From positions 422,162 to 486,161 of the forward strand of contig NZ_CDCA01000036.1 of the NCBI RefSeq assembly GCF_000820185.1: a stretch of DNA of 64,000 nucleotides, in the 5' to 3' direction. The notes under the pieces are model-generated. The model was given only the letters and a program-made list of their open reading frames with translations. It was not told the origin of the DNA and searched no databases. The translations under genes were made by a program, and so were the position numbers. Below, in pieces: positions 1 to 9,021 of the stretch (its first letter is position 1; every line of letters begins with the position of its first letter). This stretch comes from Aeromonas tecta (GTDB lineage Bacteria; Pseudomonadota; Gammaproteobacteria; Enterobacterales; Aeromonadaceae).

Positions 1-1
1 C

Positions 2-1996
2 CAGACCCTGACCATCAGCTCCAGCCGCGCCGCCCTGCAGCAAGAGGCCTGGCAAAAAGTGAGCGCCAACGCCCGCGCCGAGGCCGCCACCATCACCCAG
101 CTGCTGCAAAAAGGGCTCTCCTATACCCAGCAGATGGCCAGCATGCTCGCCCTGCAGCAGGCGGGAAAACTGCCGCTGGATCGCCAGCAGGCCACCGACT
201 TGCTCAAGGCCCAGCTCAGCCTTGAGCCGCAGCTGTATGGCGCCTTCGCGGGGTTCGAGCCCAATGGCTTCGACGGTCAGGACGCCACCTTCGCCGGTCA
301 AACGGCGCTCGGCAGTGACAGCCAGGGCCGCTTCGTGCCCTACTTCTATCGTGACAAGGACGGCATAGGCACAGACCTGCTGCTCTCCATCGAGAAGAGC
401 GATACCGACGAATTCGGCAACCCGGCCAACGACTACTACGCCTGCCCGAAACGGGAAGGCCGCTCCTGTCTGGTCGATCCCTTCAAGGTGGACATCAACG
501 GCCAGCAGGTGCTGGTGAGCACCATCACCACCCCCATCCTGGTGGATGGTCAGTTCAAAGGAGTCGCCGCACTGGATCTGGCTGTCGATTCCATCAGCCG
601 TCAGGCCCAGTCCCTCAACAGCAACATCTATGACGGCAAGGGCGAGACCTTGATCGTCAGCGCCGCCGGCGTCATCACCGGCACCAGCGGCGATGCCAGC
701 CTGCTCGGCAGCCGCGCCGACAAGCTGCTCGGCGATGGCTGGCAGCAATACCTCAAACCGGAAGTGCAGCGCCAGGAGCTCACCGATGCGTTTCGCATCT
801 CGGTGCCCATCATGGTGCCGGGCATGAGCCGCAACTGGGCCATCATCGTCACCCTGCCCTACAAGGTGGTGCTGGCGGGGGCCGATCAGCTGGAAGCCCA
901 GCTGGCCGACATGAACCGCGCCGCCATGACCCAGCAACTGATCGGCGCCCTGCTGGTGCTGGTGCTGGCGCTCGCCACCATGCTGGTGATCGCCCGCAGC
1001 ATCACCGGCCCCATCCGTCAGATGGTCAGCCTGGTGGATGACATCGCCGATGGCGAGGGAGATCTCACCAAGCGCCTCAATACCCAGTCCAAAGACGAGC
1101 TGGGAGCGCTGGCCCGCGGCATCAACCGCTTCATCGACAAGTTGCAGCTGCTGCTTGGCGACGTGCAGAAGACCGCAAGCGAAGTACACCGCCACGCCGG
1201 GGATACCGACCGCATCGCGGTGCAGACCGACACCAACTTGCAGCATCACCAGGCGGAGATGGAGCAGATGCTGACCGCGGTGCAGGAGATGTCCTATGTC
1301 AGCCAGGAGGTCGCCACCCATGCCAACAACACCGCCGACTCGGCCAAGCAGGCCCAGAGCGCGGCGGATCAGGGCAAGGTGCGCTTCCAGCAGGTGATCC
1401 AGTCGATGCACAAGGTCGCCGCCGAATCGGGCAAGGGCGCCGAGGTGGTCGAGGGGCTGGCCCACGACAGCGAGCAGATCACCAGTATCCTCACCGTTAT
1501 CCAGGGCATTGCCGATCAGACCAACCTGCTGGCGCTCAACGCCGCCATCGAGGCGGCCCGGGCCGGCGAGCAGGGCCGTGGCTTCGCGGTGGTGGCGGAC
1601 GAGGTGCGCAAGCTGGCGGGCAACACCCAGCAGGCGGTGCAAAATACCCAGGAGCTGATCGAGAAGATCCGCCACAGCTCGGCCAATGCGGTCAACGCCA
1701 TCCAGCAGAGCCAGCAGCTGACCCACCAGGCTGTGGGGGAAGCCGACTTGGCGGAAGCGGCGCTCGACAGCATCTACCAGGCCATCGCCACCATCAACGA
1801 CATGACCTACCAGATCGCCTCCGCCGCCGAGGAGCAGAGTTCGGTTTCCGAGACCGTCTCCGGCAATCTGTCAAAAACCAACGCACTGGCCAACGACATC
1901 GCCCAGGATGCGACACAAACGGCCAAAGCCAGCCAGGCCTTGCGCCAGGCGGCCGAGCGTTTACAGCAACTGCTGGGTCAATTTCGTCTTAGCTGA
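2..1996 (+). CDS. Methyl-accepting chemotaxis protein, 5' end outside the window
   Basis: Inner-membrane chemoreceptor that senses a ligand in the periplasm and controls the CheA kinase. The reading frame is open from base 2, so the GTG at 59 is probably internal and the true start and first membrane helix lie upstream. The visible part is a dCache-like sensor region (to about nt 880), a membrane helix (about nt 930-1010), a HAMP domain and a long coiled-coil signalling domain. The signalling tip carries GEQGRGFAVVADEVRKLA (about nt 1560-1615). The protein ends in GQFRLS, so there is no NWETF-type tether for methylation enzymes. The ligand cannot be told; dCache receptors often bind amino acids. 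Confidence 0.93.
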   Translation, partial: QTLTISSSRAALQQEAWQKVSANARAEAATITQLLQKGLSYTQQMASMLALQQAGKLPLDRQQATDLLKAQLSLEPQLYGAFAGFEPNGFDGQDATFAGQTALGSDSQGRFVPYFYRDKDGIGTDLLLSIEKSDTDEFGNPANDYYACPKREGRSCLVDPFKVDINGQQVLVSTITTPILVDGQFKGVAALDLAVDSISRQAQSLNSNIYDGKGETLIVSAAGVITGTSGDASLLGSRADKLLGDGWQQYLKPEVQRQELTDAFRISVPIMVPGMSRNWAIIVTLPYKVVLAGADQLEAQLADMNRAAMTQQLIGALLVLVLALATMLVIARSITGPIRQMVSLVDDIADGEGDLTKRLNTQSKDELGALARGINRFIDKLQLLLGDVQKTASEVHRHAGDTDRIAVQTDTNLQHHQAEMEQMLTAVQEMSYVSQEVATHANNTADSAKQAQSAADQGKVRFQQVIQSMHKVAAESGKGAEVVEGLAHDSEQITSILTVIQGIADQTNLLALNAAIEAARAGEQGRGFAVVADEVRKLAGNTQQAVQNTQELIEKIRHSSANAVNAIQQSQQLTHQAVGEADLAEAALDSIYQAIATINDMTYQIASAAEEQSSVSETVSGNLSKTNALANDIAQDATQTAKASQALRQAAERLQQLLGQFRLS

Positions 1997-2011
1997 TAAT
2001 TTTCCTCCTCT

Positions 2012-2042
2012 GGACTCTCCCCCTCGGGGGCGAGTCCGTTTA
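2012..2042 (+). terminator. Terminator after the chemoreceptor
   Basis: Hairpin in which GGACTC pairs with GAGTCC (2012-2017 with 2032-2037) and an inner C-run pairs with a G-run; a short T-containing tail follows. Confidence 0.6.
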
Positions 2043-2095
2043 CCATAGGCGGCATATTTGCCTGATGGCAGGCAATGTAGTGAGAGGTAAATGCC

Positions 2096-2770
2096 GTGCC
2101 CACCCCGGACCGTCGCCCCCGTGGCCATAACAGACGTGCCCAGTTGCGTCGCCAAGACGAATCACAAGGATCCCTGCTCCAGCGTATCAGTGCCGCGACC
2201 CTGCCCCTGCGTCAGCGTCTCGGCCAGGGCATGAGCGGCCTTGGCCAACGCAACAAGAAGGAAGCCAAGACAGGTTCATTCAAGCTGGCGAGCCCGCTGC
2301 CGCGTAAAAACACCATAGGTCTGCTGATACTGGTGCCCATCTGGCTGCTGCTGCTCATCTGGGAGCCAGCGCCCTCGGCCCCCGGCGTGGCGCCTTCCGG
2401 TTCGCTCGCGGTGCCGCTGGCCGTGCCGAGTCAGGCGCTGACCGTTGGCAGTGCTGCCACGGGTGGCGCGGTGCAAGCCGCCAAGCCGGTCGAGGAGGAG
2501 AAGGTAGACGGCAGCTGGTTGCAACACGATGTGCAAGCCGGTGAGACCCTCTACTCCATCTTCCGCAAGTTTGAGTTGCCAGGGGCTGAGCTGAGCCGCC
2601 TGATCGCCATCGAGGGGCCGGACAGGCCGCTGACCCGGCTGCAGTCAGGCAAGTCGGTGTTCATCCTGGTGGATAGCAGTCGCCGCATTCAGCGGGTCGA
2701 GATCCGCTCCTTCGGTCAGGCAAACTACCGCTATGACCGGCAAGGTGAAGGTTTCGCCCTCAAGGAGTGA
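2096..2770 (+). CDS. OapA/YtfB-family cell-envelope protein with LysM-like domain
   Basis: A 224-residue protein. It has a basic cytoplasmic N-terminus (about 1-75), one membrane helix (about 76-93, TIGLLILVPIWLLLLIW), a low-complexity Ala/Pro/Val linker, and a C-terminal OapA/LysM-like fold (about 140-224) that includes VQAGETLYSIFRKFELP. This layout and length match E. coli YtfB (about 212 residues), which binds glycans and contributes to cell division; that role is inferred here. A GTG start at 2096 is chosen because it is preceded by GAGAGG at a suitable distance. The ATG at 2091 is in another frame. It is monocistronic, with its own terminator. Confidence 0.82.
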   Translation: MPTPDRRPRGHNRRAQLRRQDESQGSLLQRISAATLPLRQRLGQGMSGLGQRNKKEAKTGSFKLASPLPRKNTIGLLILVPIWLLLLIWEPAPSAPGVAPSGSLAVPLAVPSQALTVGSAATGGAVQAAKPVEEEKVDGSWLQHDVQAGETLYSIFRKFELPGAELSRLIAIEGPDRPLTRLQSGKSVFILVDSSRRIQRVEIRSFGQANYRYDRQGEGFALKE

Positions 2771-2794
2771 GGCCACGAGACAAATGAAGAAAAC

Positions 2795-2816
2795 GGGAGG
2801 CCAATGGCCTCCCATT
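2795..2816 (+). terminator. Terminator after the OapA-like gene
   Basis: Perfect GGGAGGCC/GGCCTCCC stem with a 3-base loop (2795-2813), followed by a weak T tract. Confidence 0.65.
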
Positions 2817-2891
2817 TGCTATTTGGGCCCCTGAAACAGGCTACCGAGATCGCAATATTCATAGCTTGCTCAAAAAATGAAAAGTGCCAAA

Positions 2892-2919
2892 TTGACAAGG
2901 GATCGGCCTTACGTACAAT
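2892..2919 (+). promoter_or_regulatory. Strong sigma-70 promoter of the cold-shock gene
   Basis: TTGACA at 2892-2897 and TACAAT at 2914-2919 with a 16-bp spacer. Transcription would start near 2926, leaving a leader of about 135 nt before the ATG at 3061. A long structured leader is typical of cspA-type genes and allows cold-dependent stability and translation. Confidence 0.7.
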
Positions 2920-3060
2920 CGAGTGTGCTTTCGACAGGGATTGTACTGCATGCTACTGGGACAAGTTGACGTGGTCAGTCATGGCTCAGCCCCTGCTTTC
3001 TTAAGCAAATGCTGCCCAACAAGGCGTTAGTTTCATTTTGTTATAGATAGGACTTACCAC

Positions 3061-3270
3061 ATGTCTGACATTCGCACCGGCCAAGTAAAATGGTTCAACG
3101 AAACCAAGGGTTTTGGCTTCATCGAGCAATCCCAGGGACCGGACGTATTCGTTCACTTCTCCTCCATCCAGAGCACCGGTTTCAAGACCCTGGCTGAAGG
3201 TCAAAAAGTCCAGTTCACCGTGACCCAGGGCCAGAAAGGTCCCCAGGCCGAGAACGTGACCCTGCTCTAA
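3061..3270 (+). CDS. Cold-shock protein (CspA family)
   Basis: A single 69-residue OB-fold cold-shock domain that binds single-stranded RNA and DNA and melts RNA structure. Both nucleic-acid binding motifs are present: RNP1 as KGFGFI (about 16-21) and RNP2 as VFVHF (about 30-34). Length matches CspA/C/D/E proteins. Sequence alone does not tell whether it is cold-induced, but the strong promoter and the leader of about 135 nt favour post-transcriptional control. A strong terminator follows immediately, so it is monocistronic. Confidence 0.95.
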   Translation: MSDIRTGQVKWFNETKGFGFIEQSQGPDVFVHFSSIQSTGFKTLAEGQKVQFTVTQGQKGPQAENVTLL

Positions 3271-3288
3271 GTCACGTCAGTGAACCAG

Positions 3289-3317
3289 TAGGAGGAGATT
3301 GCTCCTCCTATTTTTTT
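3289..3317 (+). terminator. Terminator of the cold-shock gene
   Basis: A 9-bp stem TAGGAGGAG/CTCCTCCTA with a 4-base loop, followed by seven T. Confidence 0.92.
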
Positions 3318-3844
3318 GCCTGCCATTCCCCTGCCCCGCTCGCTCCCTGCTTGCCCTTTGCTTCCCGCTACGCTCACCACGGCGGATCCGCTCGTCCCAC
3401 CGGCCCTTATGCGCCCAGACATGCCCATTTCGCCAACGACCAGGCGAACCGTGGCAGCATAACCATCCAATAATTGTTTATCTTTCAAACAAATTGACAT
3501 GTTAAATTTTAAAAGCAGGAATAAATCACTGCCTGTTTTGCGGCGTGAATGGCAAAAATAATGGGAAATATAAGATGTCGGCGACGAGATTCACAATCTG
3601 TCAGCTGACATTGCTCACAGGTGCGAGACATGCCCAACCCAGGCCGCGAGTTTGGAGGGGATTTGAGGGAGATCAGGAATACGACAACAGGATCTGGATG
3701 CGACGAAGCGCGAGGAGCACAGGAAATACGATGCGAAAGGCCATCCGGCTCAAGCAAGCGTGGATCAAGCATGACCAACGGCGGTTGGTTTCAATTTCGT
3801 TCTGGGATGCACTAAATGAGGAAGGGGGTACTACGAAGAGAGAT
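3318..3844. other. Non-coding stretch, partly AT-rich
   Basis: No convincing gene. Frames here overlap on both strands, lack good ribosome sites and match nothing I recognise. The part from about 3465 to 3580 is clearly AT-richer than its surroundings. A perfect 12-bp palindrome TGTCAGCTGACA lies at 3599-3610. A small hairpin ACCAAC/GTTGGT lies near 3777-3792. The patch sits at the 3' side of the tRNA-Gly array, a common place for integrated elements, but no integrase or direct-repeat pair marks one. Confidence 0.5.
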
Positions 3845-3913
3845 TGGAGCGGAAAACGAGACTCGAACTCGCAGCCCAGCCTTGGCAAGCGCGGATAATG
3901 CTCTACCAACTGG
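3845..3913 (-). pseudogene. Degenerate tRNA-Gly copy lacking its 5' acceptor strand
   Basis: Read on the minus strand, this keeps the D-arm text (AGTTGGTAGAGCA), a GCC anticodon loop, an intact T-arm (GCGAGTTCGAGTCTCG) and the 3' end with CCA. The anticodon stem is scrambled and the 5' acceptor strand (GCGGGAA) is missing. The 11 bases next to its 3' end (CGAAGAGAGAT on the plus strand) are the same as those next to the last intact tRNA-Gly gene, so it arose by duplication of that gene's 3' part with flank. Confidence 0.8.
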
Positions 3914-4003
3914 ATGTAGCAGTGGATGTGGCTGTGATTGTGCTGAGAAAGTGGATTCGTGAACTTGAAGGAGAGATTGAATTCGAAGGATTCGAAGAGA
4001 GAT

Positions 4004-4079
<76 letters not shown>

Positions 4080-4103
4080 AACAGGATGTCGTCTGCACAT
4101 GAT

Positions 4104-4179
<76 letters not shown>

Positions 4180-4218
4180 ATCGGAATATCATCTGCAGCA
4201 CTTCTAGTAAGACAAATT

Positions 4219-4294
<76 letters not shown>

Positions 4295-4318
4295 AACAGG
4301 ATGTCTTCTGCATATGAT

Positions 4319-4394
<76 letters not shown>

Positions 4395-4427
4395 ATCGGA
4401 ATATCATCTGCAGTACTTCATAAAATT

Positions 4428-4503
<76 letters not shown>

Positions 4504-4534
4504 AACATAGATGTCTTGAGGCTGTGCTGATGAT

Positions 4535-4610
<76 letters not shown>

Positions 4611-4634
4611 ATCGGAACATCATCAGCAAACTTT

Positions 4635-4710
<76 letters not shown>

Positions 4711-4768
4711 AACTACCTTAAAACGGCCGTACAGCATTTGGTTGCTTGCGCTACTGTACGGGAGCCGA

Positions 4769-4796
4769 ATTATAAGAGCAGTCATTCCAATTGCAA
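4769..4796 (-). promoter_or_regulatory. Promoter of the tRNA-Gly array
   Basis: On the minus strand, TTGCAA (4791-4796) and TATAAT (4769-4774) are 16 bp apart. A GC-rich discriminator (CGGCTCCCG) follows, as is usual for stable-RNA promoters under stringent control. Confidence 0.75.
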
Positions 4797-4887
4797 GGGC
4801 TTTTTTGTCACTGTGCGGCCGTTCGCTCAAAAGCTGTCCGAACTGCCGATTTTAGCAACCGGCGGATGCCAAGCCCTTGCCGGCAAC

Positions 4888-5433
4888 TCAGATTTTGAAG
4901 ACGTGAGCGCGGTAGAACTGCAGTTCGGCGATGGATTCGCGGATGTCGTCGAGGGCCTGGTGGGAACCACTTTTCTTGAATTGATCCAGCAATTCCGGCT
5001 GCCAGCGACGGACCAGCTCCTTGATGGTGCTGACGTCGACGTTGCGATAGTGGAAGAAGGCTTCCAGCTCTGCCATGTGCTTGACCATGAAGCGGCGATC
5101 CTGGCCGATGCTGTTGCCACACAGCGGGCTGGTGCGCTCCGGAACCCACTGGCGGATGAAGTCCAGCGTCTCGGCGATGGCCTTGGCCTCGTCGTATTTA
5201 CTCGCCTTGACCCGCGCCACCAGACCGCTGTTGGTATGGGTGTTGACGTTCCAGTCATCCATCTTGGCGAGCTCTGCATCGCTCTGGTGAATGGCGATGA
5301 CCGGCCCCTGGGCCAGCACATTCAGATCCTTGTCGGTGACGATGGTGGCGATCTCCAGTACCACGTTCTGCTCGGGGTCCAGGCCCGTCATCTCCATGTC
5401 GATCCATACCAGGTTCTGCGCGCTGACTGTCAT
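4888..5433 (-). CDS. orn: Oligoribonuclease
   Basis: A 181-residue DEDDh 3'-5' exonuclease that degrades RNA dinucleotides, including pGpG left by cyclic-di-GMP phosphodiesterases, to mononucleotides in the cytoplasm. All catalytic residues are visible at the positions known for E. coli Orn: D12 and E14 in [11 protein letters not shown]112 in GQDRRF, H158 and D163 in HQALDD. The ATG at 5433 ([10 protein letters not shown]) is chosen over an upstream in-frame start because it gives the standard length. It is divergent from rsgA, as in E. coli. The two EAL proteins in this window would feed it pGpG. Confidence 0.97.
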   Translation of the reverse strand: MTVSAQNLVWIDMEMTGLDPEQNVVLEIATIVTDKDLNVLAQGPVIAIHQSDAELAKMDDWNVNTHTNSGLVARVKASKYDEAKAIAETLDFIRQWVPERTSPLCGNSIGQDRRFMVKHMAELEAFFHYRNVDVSTIKELVRRWQPELLDQFKKSGSHQALDDIRESIAELQFYRAHVFKI

Positions 5434-5524
5434 GATTACTCTCTCTATTGGGAGGAATGGCGGAATTTTGCCAATTTGCATGTATCATACTGGCTTTGAA
5501 TCTGTTCATAAACTGGCAAACCCC

Positions 5525-6559
5525 GTGGCAAAGAAAGCAAAACTCAATCTGGGTCAACAAAGGCGCGTCCAGGCTAACCGCGAACGGCGGCTGCAAAAAG
5601 ATCACACGACAGTGGTGGATGACACCCTGTTTGGCCCGGCCATCGAAGGGATGGTGATCAGCCGTTTCGGTCAGCATGCCGATGTGGAAGCGACCGACGG
5701 CACCATCCACCGCAGCAACCTGCGTCGCAGCAGCATCAGCAGCCTGGTGTGCGGTGACAAGGTGGTCTGGCGTCCCGGCCTCAATGCCGCGACCCCCGGG
5801 GTCATCGAGGCGGTACATCCGCGCCACTCGGTGCTGACCCGGCCGGACTTCTACGACGGGGTCAAACCCATCGCTGCCAACATCGACCAGATCATCATCG
5901 TCTCGGCGGTGATGCCCGAGTTCTCCACCAACATCGTCGATCGCTACCTGGTGGCCGCCGAGGACGTGGAAATCGCGCCGCTTATCGTGCTGAACAAGGT
6001 CGACATGCTCGATGACGCGGCCCGCGTGCGCATCGAGCGCCAGCTCACCCCCTATCGCAAGCTCGGCTACCAGGTGATCCTGGTGAGTTGCGAGAGCGGC
6101 GAAGGGCTCGATGAGCTCAAGGCGCAGTTCGACGGCAAGATCAGCATCTTCGTCGGCCAGTCCGGGGTGGGCAAGTCTTCCCTGGCCAATGCCCTGATGC
6201 CGGGACTGGGCGTGCTCACCGGCGAGATCTCCGAAAACTCGGGGCTCGGTCAGCACACCACCACCACGGCGCGGCTCTACCACTTCCCGAGCGGCGGCGA
6301 TCTCATCGATTCTCCCGGAATCCGCGAGTTCGCGCTCTGGCACCTGGAAGCCGATCGCATCACCTGGTGCTTCGTCGAGTTTCGTGACTACCTGGGTGGT
6401 TGCCGCTTCCGCGACTGCACCCACAAGGACGATCCCGGTTGCGCCCTGCGTGCCGCGGTCGACAGTGGCGACATCAGCGCGGATCGCTTCCACAACTATC
6501 ACCGCATCCTGGAAACCATGCAGGAAGCTCGCCACGGTCGGCAACAAGCCCGGCTGTGA
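5525..6559 (+). CDS. rsgA: Small ribosomal subunit biogenesis GTPase RsgA
   Basis: A circularly permuted GTPase of 344 residues that acts late in 30S subunit maturation and leaves when GTP is hydrolysed. Visible parts are a basic N-terminal tail ([18 protein letters not shown]), an OB domain (about 35-100), NKVD (G4), GQSGVGKSS (P-loop, near 211-219), DSPG (G3), and a zinc-binding region with C-x6-C-x-H-x5-C spacing ([14 protein letters not shown] begins one Cys before). A GTG start at 5525 gives the usual family N-terminus. An ATG at 5480 would add residues unlike the family. It leads a probable operon with psd, 21 bp downstream. Confidence 0.95.
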   Translation: MAKKAKLNLGQQRRVQANRERRLQKDHTTVVDDTLFGPAIEGMVISRFGQHADVEATDGTIHRSNLRRSSISSLVCGDKVVWRPGLNAATPGVIEAVHPRHSVLTRPDFYDGVKPIAANIDQIIIVSAVMPEFSTNIVDRYLVAAEDVEIAPLIVLNKVDMLDDAARVRIERQLTPYRKLGYQVILVSCESGEGLDELKAQFDGKISIFVGQSGVGKSSLANALMPGLGVLTGEISENSGLGQHTTTTARLYHFPSGGDLIDSPGIREFALWHLEADRITWCFVEFRDYLGGCRFRDCTHKDDPGCALRAAVDSGDISADRFHNYHRILETMQEARHGRQQARL

Positions 6560-6580
6560 CCCATTCAACGAATTCTGTAG

Positions 6581-7462
6581 ATGAAGATCATGAGCATCAC
6601 TGACAACCTGAAAATTGCCGGTCAATACTGCCTGCCCAAACACGCCGTCTCCCGCCTGGTGGGCAAGCTCGCGGCCGCCGAAGCTGGCAACCTCACCACC
6701 AAGGTGATCGAAGCCTTTATCAAGCGCTACCAGGTCGACATGAGCGAAGCGCTCCATGAAGAGCCGGCGTTTTACAAGAGCTTCAACCACTTCTTCACCC
6801 GTGAGCTCAAACCGGGGATCCGCCCGGTGGTGGACGATGCCATGACCCTGGCGCTGCCGGTGGACGGTACCGTCAGCCAGCTCGGCCCCATCCATCAGGG
6901 CCGCATCATTCAGGCCAAGGGCCACGACTACAGCGCCCGCGAGCTGCTGGGTGGTTATGACGATCTGGTCGCGCCGTTCAAGGACGGGGACTTTGCCACC
7001 ATCTATCTGGCGCCCAAGGATTACCACCGCATCCACATGCCGCTGGACGGCGTGCTGGAGAGCATGGTGTTCGTGCCAGGGGATCTGTTCTCCGTTAACC
7101 CGCTCACCGCCGAGAACGTGCCGAACCTGTTCGCCCGCAACGAACGGGTGGTGGCCACCTTCCGCACCCCCCATGGTCCCATGGCGCTGGTGCTGGTCGG
7201 TGCCACTATCGTCGCCAGCATCGAGACCATCTGGGCTGGCAACATAGCGCCGACCAAGCACAAGGAAGTGGTGCGCTGGGATTACAGCGGCGATGAAGCC
7301 ATCACCCTGCAAAAAGGCGCCGAGATGGGCCTGTTTAAACTTGGCAGCACCGTCGTCTGCCTGTTTGGCCCGGGCATGCTGGCCGGTTTCGAACCGCACC
7401 TGGCCAACGGCGTCACCACCCGCATGGGGCAACCCTTCGCCACCCTGGCGGCCAAGGCATGA
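6581..7462 (+). CDS. psd: Phosphatidylserine decarboxylase proenzyme
   Basis: Converts phosphatidylserine to phosphatidylethanolamine at the inner membrane. The 293-residue proenzyme cleaves itself at the LGST motif ([10 protein letters not shown], near residue 254), which makes the pyruvoyl cofactor on the new alpha chain. The length matches the bacterial family. An alternative start at 6590 (MSIT) has a similar ribosome-site context and cannot be excluded. It follows rsgA and its stop overlaps the next start by 4 bp (ATGA), so translation is coupled. Confidence 0.95.
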   Translation: MKIMSITDNLKIAGQYCLPKHAVSRLVGKLAAAEAGNLTTKVIEAFIKRYQVDMSEALHEEPAFYKSFNHFFTRELKPGIRPVVDDAMTLALPVDGTVSQLGPIHQGRIIQAKGHDYSARELLGGYDDLVAPFKDGDFATIYLAPKDYHRIHMPLDGVLESMVFVPGDLFSVNPLTAENVPNLFARNERVVATFRTPHGPMALVLVGATIVASIETIWAGNIAPTKHKEVVRWDYSGDEAITLQKGAEMGLFKLGSTVVCLFGPGMLAGFEPHLANGVTTRMGQPFATLAAKA

Positions 7463-7728
7463 GTGAGCAACCTATTGTACCGGCGCAGCGAAAGAACCCG
7501 CTGCACGGGCTGACCCTTGAGGCGATAGTCACTGCCCTGGTGGCCCATTACGGCTGGGAGCAACTGGGGAAGGAGATCGACATCCGTTGCTTCACCCAGG
7601 ATCCCAGCATCAAATCCAGCCTGAAATTCTTGCGAAAAACCCCCTGGGCCCGGGAGAAGGTCGAGAGCCTCTACCTGTACGTCCAGCGCAAGCAGGCGAA
7701 AAAGAAGGAAGACCCCGATGGCGTTTAA
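7459..7728 (+). CDS. VF530-family small protein
   Basis: An 89-residue basic protein of the VF530/DUF2132 type, marked by [24 protein letters not shown] and [18 protein letters not shown]. The family has a known small helical fold and is annotated as possibly DNA-binding, but its function is not settled. It overlaps psd by 4 bp and the next gene by 11 bp, so it is translated as part of the psd operon. The C-terminus is lysine-rich. Confidence 0.85.
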   Translation: MSEQPIVPAQRKNPLHGLTLEAIVTALVAHYGWEQLGKEIDIRCFTQDPSIKSSLKFLRKTPWAREKVESLYLYVQRKQAKKKEDPDGV

Positions 7729-7969
7729 AATTACCTACACCTACAACAAGCAGGCCAAGGAAATCGGCTACGCCAACGACAAGTTCAACAGCATCTACGA
7801 TGCCATTGCCGCCGCTGAAGGCGTTAACTTGTCCAGCTTCCATGCCATGGAAGCCCAGCTGGCCCAGGTCTGCCGCCGCGACAAGAAGAGCGTGAAAGAC
7901 TACCGGGAGAACTACTTCAAGGAGTTGGGTTTCTCCAACATCGTCATCGAACGGGATGGCCAGGAATAA
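7718..7969 (+). CDS. Conserved-looking small protein of unknown function
   Basis: An 83-residue soluble protein with no signal peptide or membrane helix. I do not recognise the family. It has mixed charge and an aromatic N-terminal strand (FKITYTYN), then a helix-rich middle. The start overlaps the VF530-like gene by 11 bp and the stop is directly followed by the lipoprotein start, so it belongs to the psd operon. Its codon use matches its neighbours, which supports a real gene. Confidence 0.75.
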   Translation: MAFKITYTYNKQAKEIGYANDKFNSIYDAIAAAEGVNLSSFHAMEAQLAQVCRRDKKSVKDYRENYFKELGFSNIVIERDGQE

Positions 7970-7970
7970 G

Positions 7971-8375
7971 ATGCGCACCCTGACCCTGATGGCCGCCTCC
8001 CTGCTGCTGGCGGCCTGCAGCACCTCGCAGCAACAACTGGTCGGCAACGATCAAGATGCCCACGGCTGCCGTGCCAGTGCCGGCTACCAGTGGTCGGCCC
8101 TGACCAATCAGTGCGTGCGGCTGTTCGAGCAGGCCGTCCGGCTGCAATCCTTGAAGGCCAGCGAGACCGGCAGCGCCTTCGTGCTGTTCAACGCCGATCA
8201 GAGCCAGGCCGAGCTGACCCTGCCGAGCGGCGAGCAGATCCGGCTGGTTCGTCAGGGGGAAGAAGGCAACCACTCCTGGCAGGGAGGCGCCTACCAGCTC
8301 TTCCCCTGGAAGGGCTATGTGCTCAAGTCCGGCGAACAGCCCCTGTTCCACGGTGATAGCGCCCTGTCCCAGTGA
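7971..8375 (+). CDS. Predicted outer-membrane lipoprotein
   Basis: A 134-residue protein with a lipoprotein signal peptide (MRTLTLMAASLLLAAC, lipobox LAAC). The residue after Cys is Ser, which favours export to the outer membrane. Two further cysteines (HGCRASAGYQW and NQCVRL) may form a disulfide. The C-terminal half looks beta-rich. The start at 7971 has AGGA upstream and sits one base after the previous stop; a longer in-frame start at 7956 lies inside the previous gene and is less likely. It is the last gene of the psd operon, before a strong terminator. Function unknown. Confidence 0.85.
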   Translation: MRTLTLMAASLLLAACSTSQQQLVGNDQDAHGCRASAGYQWSALTNQCVRLFEQAVRLQSLKASETGSAFVLFNADQSQAELTLPSGEQIRLVRQGEEGNHSWQGGAYQLFPWKGYVLKSGEQPLFHGDSALSQ

Positions 8376-8390
8376 ACTGCCTGACCATCA

Positions 8391-8419
8391 AACCCCCGGC
8401 CTCTGCCGGGGGTTTTGTT
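8391..8419 (+). terminator. Terminator of the psd operon
   Basis: A 10-bp stem AACCCCCGGC/GCCGGGGGTT with a CTCT loop, followed by TTGTTTTTG. Confidence 0.92.
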
Positions 8420-8454
8420 TTTGCGGCATCTGGCTGGCAGGACAGATCCAAAAC

Positions 8455-8481
8455 AAAAGAGCCACACCCAGAGGGCGTGGC
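8455..8481 (-). terminator. Terminator of the AhpD-like gene
   Basis: Minus-strand hairpin GCCACGCC/GGTGTGGC (8461-8481, one mismatch), followed by TCTTTTGTTTTGG. Confidence 0.65.
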
Positions 8482-8579
8482 AAAGGTAGGCAGGGTCACT
8501 CATCCAGCATGGCCAGCAGGGACTGGCCGATAACACAGCATCATCATGAAGGGGGACGCCTCAGCGCGGCCCCTCTTAC

Positions 8580-8909
8580 TTAACGATCGATGGCGTCCAG
8601 CACTCGGGCGGAGTAGACCATGGCGGCGCCGGTGTTCATGGCGATGGCAACGCCGAGGGCATCGGCAATCTCGGCACGGCTGGCCCCCTGCTTGAGCGCC
8701 GCATCCGCGTGTACCACGATGCAACCGTCGCAGCGGGTGGTGACGGCCACCGCCAGCGAGATGAGCTCGCGGGTCTTGCCATCCAGAGTGCTATTCTTGC
8801 TGCCGGCGGATGAGAGCTGCTGATAACCCTTGAGGGTATCGGGGCTCAGGGTGCCCAGCTCCATCACGCGGCCCATCAGCTCTTTACGGTATTGTTCCCA
8901 ATCTTGCAT
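8580..8909 (-). CDS. AhpD-like carboxymuconolactone decarboxylase-family protein
   Basis: A 109-residue all-helical protein. It has the AhpD-type redox motif C60-D-G-C63-x3-H67 after an acidic helix, as in alkylhydroperoxidase-like proteins. The likely role is thiol-dependent peroxide or electrophile defence; the decarboxylase name is a family label only. The ATG at 8909 is preceded by GGAGAG and gives the usual size. It is divergent from an AraC regulator across a 112-bp gap, which suggests that the regulator controls it. Confidence 0.88.
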   Translation of the reverse strand: MQDWEQYRKELMGRVMELGTLSPDTLKGYQQLSSAGSKNSTLDGKTRELISLAVAVTTRCDGCIVVHADAALKQGASRAEIADALGVAIAMNTGAAMVYSARVLDAIDR

Positions 8910-9021
8910 CTTGACTCTCCACTCTCGACTGGCGGGCCATTCCCGCTCGATGTCCACAGTATTGCAGCCGACGGTGAATCGATTAATACTAAAAAGACGC
9001 AATTTAAGGTCAAATTGAATC

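Noticed and set aside
2804..3004. A 66-codon frame before the cold-shock gene
   Set aside because: It runs across the terminator, promoter and leader and has no ribosome site.
3545..3898. A 117-codon frame in the AT-rich patch
   Set aside because: Its end runs into the degenerate tRNA and there is no family match or ribosome site.
5255..7432. A 725-codon leftward open frame
   Set aside because: Antisense to rsgA and psd, both of which have full family motifs; a product of high GC.
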